Origin: Bacillus proteolyticus
Lineage (GTDB): Bacteria > Bacillota > Bacilli > Bacillales > Bacillaceae_G
Length of the DNA stretch: 64,000 nucleotides
Direction of reading: 5' to 3'
Assembly (NCBI RefSeq): GCF_001884065.1
Contig: NZ_MACH01000092.1
Coordinates: 349,414 to 413,413 of the forward strand
Program-made: the position numbers and the translations under genes
Notes under the pieces: model-generated
What the model was told of the DNA's origin: nothing
Databases searched by the model: none
Seen by the model: the letters and a program-made list of their open reading frames with translations, nothing else
Shown here: positions 59,794 to 64,000 of the stretch, piece after piece
Position numbering within the stretch: the first letter of the stretch is position 1
How the letters are laid out: every line of letters starts with the position of its first letter

Positions 59794-60268
59794 TCGCATG
59801 ATTACTATTCTCGCGCCAAACTTTCCTAAACTTTATATAACACGCAATTCTCCACGGAATAATATAAGATACTGCAACTACGTAAAATAATAAACCTATC
59901 GTTTGATGATCTAAATCTACAATAAATTGTCTTGAACCATATCTTAAAACGACAAGTGCAATAAAAGTAATTAAAAAGGCAGCACTTTTTTTCGTATAAA
60001 TATTCCCATCATCTCTCCGCTCATAATTTGTTAAAACTATAAGTGGCACAGCGAAAATTACACCAATGAATACCGCTATAATTACTTGTAATATAGCTGG
60101 ATGTACGGGACCTAAAAACCATACAATACCTGGTGTTAAAAATAGTAATGGCCATAAAATACGTTTTCCCGATCCCTTTATTGGCTTGTGCATGGAGCGA
60201 TAACGACGCCAAAAAATCAGCAATGCTATGCATAAAAAGACGGTTATTAATGAAGAAGTATCTCTCAT
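59789..60268 (-). CDS. CcdC-like membrane protein
   Basis: 159 residues with about five membrane helices (about 5-20, 38-58, 62-80, 96-112, 126-145). PLLFLTPGIVWFLGP and IPWRIACYIKFRKVW are typical of CcdC proteins, which are linked to cytochrome c maturation in Bacillus. The CcdA partner is not adjacent. GAAGGAAG precedes the ATG. Confidence 0.75.
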   Translation of the reverse strand: MRDTSSLITVFLCIALLIFWRRYRSMHKPIKGSGKRILWPLLFLTPGIVWFLGPVHPAILQVIIAVFIGVIFAVPLIVLTNYERRDDGNIYTKKSAAFLITFIALVVLRYGSRQFIVDLDHQTIGLLFYVVAVSYIIPWRIACYIKFRKVWRENSNHAI

Positions 60269-60300
60269 TTACTCTTCCTTCTCTCTTGAAATAATTGAAT

Positions 60301-60972
60301 TTATATCGTATCTTCAAACGAAACCTTACGAATAAATAGAGCGCTAATTACAATATATATGAAAATAAGAACAATCGAAACTGATATGAAATTAGGTATT
60401 TCTAGCAACATTTTACTATTAATAAATACCAATTCTTTTATTCCTATTCCTGCATACATTGTACTCGCCAATCCAAATAAAAATATAATACTAAAAGCTA
60501 ATCCAAACCAATTAAATCTCTTCTGAAAAATTGTTGTTGATTGAAATAAACAAGCTAATGTACTATAAAATATGAACTGCACAAAGAATTGTTCAATTGC
60601 ATATGATCCGAAATTTATCTGTTCTGTTTTATAAAATGTACCTTGTAAAAATAAAACTTGAAGACCTGAAAACAATGCGGATTGCAATAAAATAAAACAT
60701 ATTGAACCAATCAAGAATTGCAATCTAGTGACACCAAACGAGACGACTGTAGGAAAAATATCAAGTTGAATAAGAAACACACTTATCACAATAAACATTA
60801 CGATTGCAATTGATGAATTATTAAAGATATCGTGTAAAAATGCTACCTTTATTCCCTTTAAATCAGTTGCCGTCATTGTCCCTTTTATAAGTAATGCTAC
60901 AGTCCAAAAGATAAGAATGGCTTTATAATGATATTTTATATGTAACTTCAACTGCTTCATTAACATCGTCAT
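60301..60972 (-). CDS. ABC transporter membrane subunit
   Basis: 223 residues with about six hydrophobic helices. It overlaps the ATPase gene by ATGA (60969-60972), so the two are translated together. No binding protein is present, as in export systems of the YtrBC type. It probably forms an exporter for a peptide or antimicrobial with the ATPase; substrate unknown. Confidence 0.8.
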   Translation of the reverse strand: MTMLMKQLKLHIKYHYKAILIFWTVALLIKGTMTATDLKGIKVAFLHDIFNNSSIAIVMFIVISVFLIQLDIFPTVVSFGVTRLQFLIGSICFILLQSALFSGLQVLFLQGTFYKTEQINFGSYAIEQFFVQFIFYSTLACLFQSTTIFQKRFNWFGLAFSIIFLFGLASTMYAGIGIKELVFINSKMLLEIPNFISVSIVLIFIYIVISALFIRKVSFEDTI

Positions 60973-61841
60973 TTCACTTCACCACCCGTTATGTGAATAA
61001 ATAGTTTTTGTAATGTAATTCTATCAATTACTAACCCTTCTTTTTCAAGAGAGTAATAATCTTCATTAGAAAGCTCTTCCCATATAACAGCAATCCCCTT
61101 ATTTCCATAAACTTCTCGATTTATTACTTTTTTATTGATTGCAAACTCGTCCACTTTATCTTTTTTCCCTGAAATAATATGACCTTGTTGTAATAAATCT
61201 TCCACTGATGATTGAACAACCAGCTTTCCTTCTTTTATGATGATTACATCTTCGATAATATTAGTTACTTCTTCTACTAAATGTGTTGATAATATAATGG
61301 TTCGTGGATACTCACCGTAATCTTCTAATAGTAAACTATAAAACAACTCACGATGTGCTGCGTCTAAACCTGTAGTTGGTTCATCAAAAATAGTAATTGG
61401 TGCTCTACTTGCTAATCCTTGAATAATTCCTACAACAGTTTGCATTCCGTGCGATAATTTATGGTATTTTTCTTTCAAATTAAGTTGAAATTTCCTAGCA
61501 AGTTCTTCAGCAAACTCTTGATCCCAGTTTTTATAAAACATATTACATAAATTAAAAATCTCTTTAACCTTATTATTTAGGTATGCAGCTTCTTTCACTT
61601 TAACAAAACAAATATTTTGCATCGCTTTACTATTTTCAAAAACATTTTCGCCAAATATAGATACACTTCCATTACTTGAAATAATTTGTCCTGCAAGTAA
61701 ATTTAATAGTGTCGTTTTTCCTGCTCCGTTTCTACCGAGCAAACCATATATTTTATGCTCTTCCAATGAAATCGTTACTTCATTTACTGCTACTTTCTTT
61801 TTATATTTTTTCGTTAAATCTTTCGTTTCAAGTGCAATCAT
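60969..61841 (-). CDS. ABC transporter ATP-binding subunit
   Basis: 290 residues from the ATG at 61841 (GGAGGGG upstream). Walker A GRNGAGKTTLL, the signature region LSHGMQTVVGI (variant LSHGM for LSGGQ), Walker B APITIFDEPTTGLD and the H loop ILSTHLVEE are present. The changed signature is common in YtrB-type proteins. It couples ATP hydrolysis to the membrane subunit encoded next. Its gene overlaps the GntR regulator by ATGA. Confidence 0.9.
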   Translation of the reverse strand: MIALETKDLTKKYKKKVAVNEVTISLEEHKIYGLLGRNGAGKTTLLNLLAGQIISSNGSVSIFGENVFENSKAMQNICFVKVKEAAYLNNKVKEIFNLCNMFYKNWDQEFAEELARKFQLNLKEKYHKLSHGMQTVVGIIQGLASRAPITIFDEPTTGLDAAHRELFYSLLLEDYGEYPRTIILSTHLVEEVTNIIEDVIIIKEGKLVVQSSVEDLLQQGHIISGKKDKVDEFAINKKVINREVYGNKGIAVIWEELSNEDYYSLEKEGLVIDRITLQKLFIHITGGEVK

Positions 61842-62218
61842 CCCTCTTTCCCCTCCTTCGTAATTTTGTGTATCATGTCCATCAATTCGTCTTTTGATAT
61901 TTCTAGTACTTTTGCTTCTTCCCACACTTTAGGTAAATACTCGGTCATAAAAGTATTTTGTCTTTTTTTTAGTACGACTTCTTTTGCTCCCTTTGCAACA
62001 AACATTCCGATCCCTCTCTTTTTATATAAAATCCCTTCATCCACTAATACATTTACCCCTTTAGCTGCAGTAGCTGGATTAATTTGTAGCATTTTCGCAA
62101 ATTGATTTGTTGATGGAACTTGTTCTTCTTCAAGCAATATGTCTTTTAAAATATCAGATTCAATCGTTTCTGCAATTTGTAAGTATATTAATTTATTTTG
62201 TTCTAGAGTAGGTTTCAC
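61838..62218 (-). CDS. GntR-family (YtrA-type) regulator
   Basis: 126 residues from a GTG at 62218 with AAGGTGGTG upstream. IYLQIAETIESDILKDILLE, VPSTNQFAKMLQINPATAAK and GVNVLVDEGILYKKRGIGMF form the winged helix; the short C-terminal part is the YtrA-type dimer helix. It probably represses its own operon (GntR-ATPase-membrane subunit) and is released by cell-wall-active compounds, as for YtrA. The dyad at 62247-62260 and an 8-bp tandem repeat at 62231-62246 lie just upstream. Confidence 0.88.
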   Translation of the reverse strand: MKPTLEQNKLIYLQIAETIESDILKDILLEEEQVPSTNQFAKMLQINPATAAKGVNVLVDEGILYKKRGIGMFVAKGAKEVVLKKRQNTFMTEYLPKVWEEAKVLEISKDELMDMIHKITKEGKEG

Positions 62219-62230
62219 AATTTCACCACC

Positions 62231-62260
62231 TTAGGTTCTTAGGTTCATTACTTATGTAAT
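62231..62260 (-). promoter_or_regulatory. Operator/promoter region of the GntR-ABC operon
   Basis: A perfect tandem repeat TTAGGTTC TTAGGTTC (62231-62246) is followed by the dyad ATTAC-TTAT-GTAAT (62247-62260). On the minus strand TTGTGA stands 18 bases before TAATGA, a weak promoter in which the dyad overlaps the -10 region. This is the natural place for the GntR dimer. Confidence 0.5.
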
Positions 62261-62305
62261 TAACCATATCACAACGTTATATTTTTTTCCATAATTTTCA
62301 TCAAA

Positions 62306-62331
62306 AAAAGAATCATTCGATACTGAATGAC
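62306..62331 (-). terminator. Terminator after the DUF4825-type lipoprotein gene
   Basis: GAATCATTC and GAATGACTC arms (one wobble) with seven T residues after them on the minus strand, 57 bases past the stop. Confidence 0.75.
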
Positions 62332-62387
62332 TCCCTTTAAAGAATGTCCGTATTTTCAATCGTTAAATAACCATCGCTTCCTCCATA

Positions 62388-62981
62388 TCACTTAGATTCC
62401 CGCACAGGATGTTCATCAAAAAATTGCTTTCGAAAATCTTTATTATTAACTAACTTTTCTATTTTTTCTTGATTACCGTAAAAGAAGTTCATTACGATTC
62501 CCTTATTCCATATAAGATCATCCTTTGGCAAATCATTAAATTCTTTATACAGTATGGGTAAAAGTTCTTCTCTTTCCAATGCAAAACTTTGATTTTCAAT
62601 CTGAAACTCATACCCTTTCGCATTCGGTACTAAAACTGCAAGATAAATAGCATTAAAGAGAAAATTCTTCTTCATCGTATCCTTCCCATCAAACCAATAC
62701 GTCTCAATCATTTCTTCTGTAAGATTTCCATTCTCTTTTGCACCATATTCCACTTTAATATTTTCATTTTCTAAATTTAAACTTTGAACTGTTTCACCAC
62801 CAGGTAAGTTTGTAACAATCGCAATAACGTCGGAATTATTTCCAACGTATGTCCCCGTATATTTTTTAAAAGCCCCAAGTTCAATACGTGATATTTCTTT
62901 TATTTGTTCCCCATTAGAACAAGCGGTAACAACTAATAAAATTGTTAGCATAACACCTGCTATTCTATTCATATAGTTCAT
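62388..62981 (-). CDS. DUF4825-type lipoprotein
   Basis: 197 residues. Lipoprotein signal with lipobox VTAC (Cys about 21). The body (FKKYTGTYVGNNSDVIAIVT, LPGGETVQSLNLENENIKVE, NFLFNAIYLAVLVPNAKGYE) matches DUF4825 in order. Such domains occur alone or behind MerR/LytR-type membrane proteins in Bacillus. Function unknown. GGGGGTG lies before the ATG. Confidence 0.75.
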   Translation of the reverse strand: MNYMNRIAGVMLTILLVVTACSNGEQIKEISRIELGAFKKYTGTYVGNNSDVIAIVTNLPGGETVQSLNLENENIKVEYGAKENGNLTEEMIETYWFDGKDTMKKNFLFNAIYLAVLVPNAKGYEFQIENQSFALEREELLPILYKEFNDLPKDDLIWNKGIVMNFFYGNQEKIEKLVNNKDFRKQFFDEHPVRESK

Positions 62982-63088
62982 TAGACACCCCCAAGTTCTA
63001 TTTATTATCCAATCTATACAATGTATCCCTTAAAAACCCTTTAAAATATACGCATTTTAATCAAAATTAAAAATTTTCAATTTTTATG

Positions 63089-63117
63089 TTTACAATTATC
63101 CATTAATTGTATATACT
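63089..63117 (+). promoter_or_regulatory. Promoter of the small-protein array
   Basis: TTTACA (63089-63094), 17-base spacer, TATACT (63112-63117). It lies 42 bases upstream of the 32-residue frame and is a good vegetative promoter. Confidence 0.6.
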
Positions 63118-63158
63118 TACTAACGTAAGAAAAATATTCTAAAAGGAGGTCGAAGGAA

Positions 63159-63257
63159 ATGATGAAATTACAATTACATGCTTTAACTTTAGCGTTAACT
63201 GCACCTATGTTTTCTGGACAATTAAATATGAATTCGACCACCCTAATGGAGAATTGA
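63159..63257 (+). CDS. Possible 32-residue hydrophobic peptide
   Basis: ATGATG at 63159 after AAGGAGG and GAAGGA. The peptide MMKLQLHALTLALTAPMFSG continues to QLNMNSTTLMEN and stops at TGA 63255-63257. Its first 20 residues are a short membrane-like helix. It is the first frame behind the promoter and is separated from the YrzI-like array by two terminators. It may be a leader or a toxin-like peptide; no relative recognised. Confidence 0.45.
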   Translation: MMKLQLHALTLALTAPMFSGQLNMNSTTLMEN

Positions 63258-63291
63258 AAATCGTACTTTATTTCTATTAATTCATAAATTC

Positions 63292-63326
63292 GCCACAGGA
63301 GGTCGTATACTTTCCTGTGGCTTTTT
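63292..63326 (+). terminator. First of two similar terminators
   Basis: GCCACAGGA (63292-63300) and TCCTGTGGC (63313-63321) pair perfectly and TTTTT follows. Confidence 0.85.
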
Positions 63327-63333
63327 CACGCCC

Positions 63334-63369
63334 AGCCATAGGAGAACGATATCTTCCTGTGGCTTTTTT
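63334..63369 (+). terminator. Second of two similar terminators
   Basis: AGCCATAGGA (63334-63343) and TCCTGTGGCT (63355-63364) pair with one G-T wobble and TTTTTT follows. The right arm repeats that of the first hairpin, so it probably arose by local duplication. Confidence 0.8.
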
Positions 63370-63396
63370 GTGCGATTTTTTAGTCTCATACATTAT
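63368..63396 (+). promoter_or_regulatory. Weak promoter candidate for the YrzI-like array
   Basis: TTGTGC (63368-63373), 17-base spacer, CATTAT (63391-63396), starting inside the T run of the second terminator. If real, the array has its own promoter. Confidence 0.35.
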
Positions 63397-63421
63397 TTTT
63401 TAAAGAAAGGAGCAACATTCG

Positions 63422-63562
63422 ATGACTATTAGCGTATTGTTTTTAAGTATTACGATTCAAAGAAATACACTTTCCAAAGTTGAAATTCTTCATAATGAGC
63501 AAATTGCAAAAGCTATGAATGATGTTAAGGAGCGCCAAGTGCTTTATTGTGATCACCTGTAA
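63422..63562 (+). CDS. YrzI-like small protein, copy 1
   Basis: 46 residues from the ATG at 63422 (AAAGGAG upstream). MTISVLFLSITIQRNTLSKV, EILHNEQIAKAMNDVKERQV and a short end. The order hydrophobic strand/helix, basic turn, then an amphipathic helix with M-x-D-V is that of the YrzI family, small Bacillus proteins of unknown function. Most divergent of the four copies seen. Confidence 0.7.
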   Translation: MTISVLFLSITIQRNTLSKVEILHNEQIAKAMNDVKERQVLYCDHL

Positions 63563-63589
63563 TTCCTTTTCGAAAGGAGGAATTCGTCT

Positions 63590-63733
63590 ATGACTTTTCA
63601 TATTTTCTTTTTTACGACAGCACTTCAGAAAAAAACGTTATCTGAAGCTGAAATCTTACGTAAACAACAATTAAAACAAACTATGGATAAAATAACGGAC
63701 ATTAAAAGTTCGTATTATACACAAATGTATTAA
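63590..63733 (+). CDS. YrzI-like small protein, copy 2
   Basis: 47 residues, ATG at 63590 with GAAAGGAGG upstream. MTFHIFFFTTALQKKTLSEA, EILRKQQLKQTMDKITDIKS and SYYTQMY. The start MTFHIFFFT is the typical YrzI N terminus, and the central EILRKQQ and final YY-x-x-x-Y agree with copies 3 and 4. Confidence 0.78.
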   Translation: MTFHIFFFTTALQKKTLSEAEILRKQQLKQTMDKITDIKSSYYTQMY

Positions 63734-63760
63734 AATTTTTTTAAAAGGAGCAATATCCTA

Positions 63761-63904
63761 ATGAAATTTAAGGCTTTCTTTTTAACGATTACCATTCAAA
63801 AACGTAAACCTTCAAAAGCTGAAATCTTACGTGAACAACAAATTAAAAATATTATGGATGATGTGAAAGAGCTCCAGTCCTCTTATTACAATCGTCTTTA
63901 CTAA
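63761..63904 (+). CDS. YrzI-like small protein, copy 3
   Basis: 47 residues, ATG at 63761 with AAAAGGAG upstream. MKFKAFFLTITIQKRKPSKA, EILREQQIKNIMDDVKELQS and SYYNRLY. The start of copy 4 repeats its first 70 coding bases exactly. Confidence 0.78.
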   Translation: MKFKAFFLTITIQKRKPSKAEILREQQIKNIMDDVKELQSSYYNRLY

Positions 63905-63930
63905 ATAAATTATAAAGGGGCAATATCTTA

Positions 63931-64000
63931 ATGAAATTTAAGGCTTTCTTTTTAACGATTACCATTCAAAAACGTAAACCTTCAAAAGCTGAAATCTTAC
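63931..64000 (+). CDS. YrzI-like small protein, copy 4 (cut by the window edge)
   Basis: The first 23 codons only, from the ATG at 63931 after AAAGGGG. All 70 visible coding bases are the same as in copy 3 (63761-63830), and the bases just before the ATG match too. The repeat unit is 170 bases. The array probably continues to the right. Confidence 0.75.
   Translation, partial: MKFKAFFLTITIQKRKPSKAEIL

Larger units (their letters stand above)
63745..64000 (+). repeat. Tandem repeat, 170-bp period, carrying YrzI-like genes
   Basis: The stretch from about 63752 (ribosome site and start of copy 3) is repeated 170 bases further on at about 63922, with the coding start identical for the visible 70 bases and only small differences in the leader (GGAG/GGGG, CCTAATG/CTTAATG). 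This is a recent duplication, older copies being 1 and 2. Confidence 0.75.

Noticed and set aside
63752-64000. Direct repeats at the right edge considered as a CRISPR array
   Set aside because: The unit is 170 bases and fully coding; no short repeats with unique spacers and no cas genes.
1-64000. tRNA, rRNA, prophage, insertion sequence, riboswitch
   Set aside because: No sequence with the needed pattern was found by eye; the gaps are too short or lack structure.

Overview
The window is low-GC Firmicute chromosome and almost certainly from the Bacillus cereus group. The reasons are the AT-rich sequence with strong GGAGG-type ribosome sites, frequent GTG/TTG starts, a YkfB-YkfC-peptide-binding-protein operon whose YkfC has the Cys238/His291/His303 triad known from the B. 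cereus enzyme, an NprR/PlcR-like HTH-TPR regulator, an exosporium-type protein, bactofilins of the YhbE/YhbF type and YrzI-family small proteins. No rRNA, tRNA, CRISPR, prophage or insertion sequence was seen. It reads as ordinary chromosomal backbone with many one- to four-gene transcription units, most of them closed by clear hairpin terminators.

Layout. 1-4.8 kb: the end of an FAD oxidoreductase; a YxcD-like/membrane-protein pair facing a DUF1836 regulator across mirror-image promoters and operators; GrpB, DedA and a DinB/DfsB-type protein. 4.8-10.5 kb: an orphan dltD and the ykfB-ykfC-oppA murein-peptide operon. 10.5-16.2 kb: a DivIC-like protein, an aldo/keto reductase, an ankyrin protein coupled to a DJ-1/PfpI gene broken by one in-frame TGA, a blasticidin-S-deaminase-like enzyme, a lytic transglycosylase-like protein and small proteins. 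16.4-22 kb: a secreted X-Pro dipeptidyl-peptidase, a two-component system with a divergent secreted protein, a second DinB/DfsB protein and a GNAT. 22.3-28.3 kb: an alpha/beta hydrolase, the M3 peptidase-nucleosidase-HAD operon, and an amino-acid permease divergent from an Lrp/AsnC regulator. 28.4-38.2 kb: the quorum-sensing-type regulator, DegV, GNATs, a pair of possible spore-surface proteins, an isochorismatase-like hydrolase and several decayed gene ends. 38.2-45.8 kb: a YhbD-bactofilin-bactofilin-MFS operon, an SgrR-like regulator divergent from an MFS exporter, and a YjgB-like lipoprotein. 45.8-52.4 kb: many small or uncharacterised genes, including three below about 60 codons, one with no standard start codon. 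52.7-62.3 kb: an MFS transporter, an aminotransferase/FabZ-like/type II pantothenate kinase run, a 2H phosphoesterase, a gene with two probable frameshifts, CcdC, and a GntR-ABC operon. 62.4-64 kb: a DUF4825-type lipoprotein and a tandem array of about 47-residue YrzI-like proteins that runs off the right edge.

The best leads are the mirrored DUF1836 promoter/operator pair, the YrzI array with its 170-bp near-identical units, the small gene with an AUA at the start position, the FabZ-like protein without the usual catalytic histidine, the nucleoside-hydrolase-like protein without its first metal aspartate, and the number of interrupted or decayed genes. All functional calls come from reading the sequence and from family knowledge; no database search was run.
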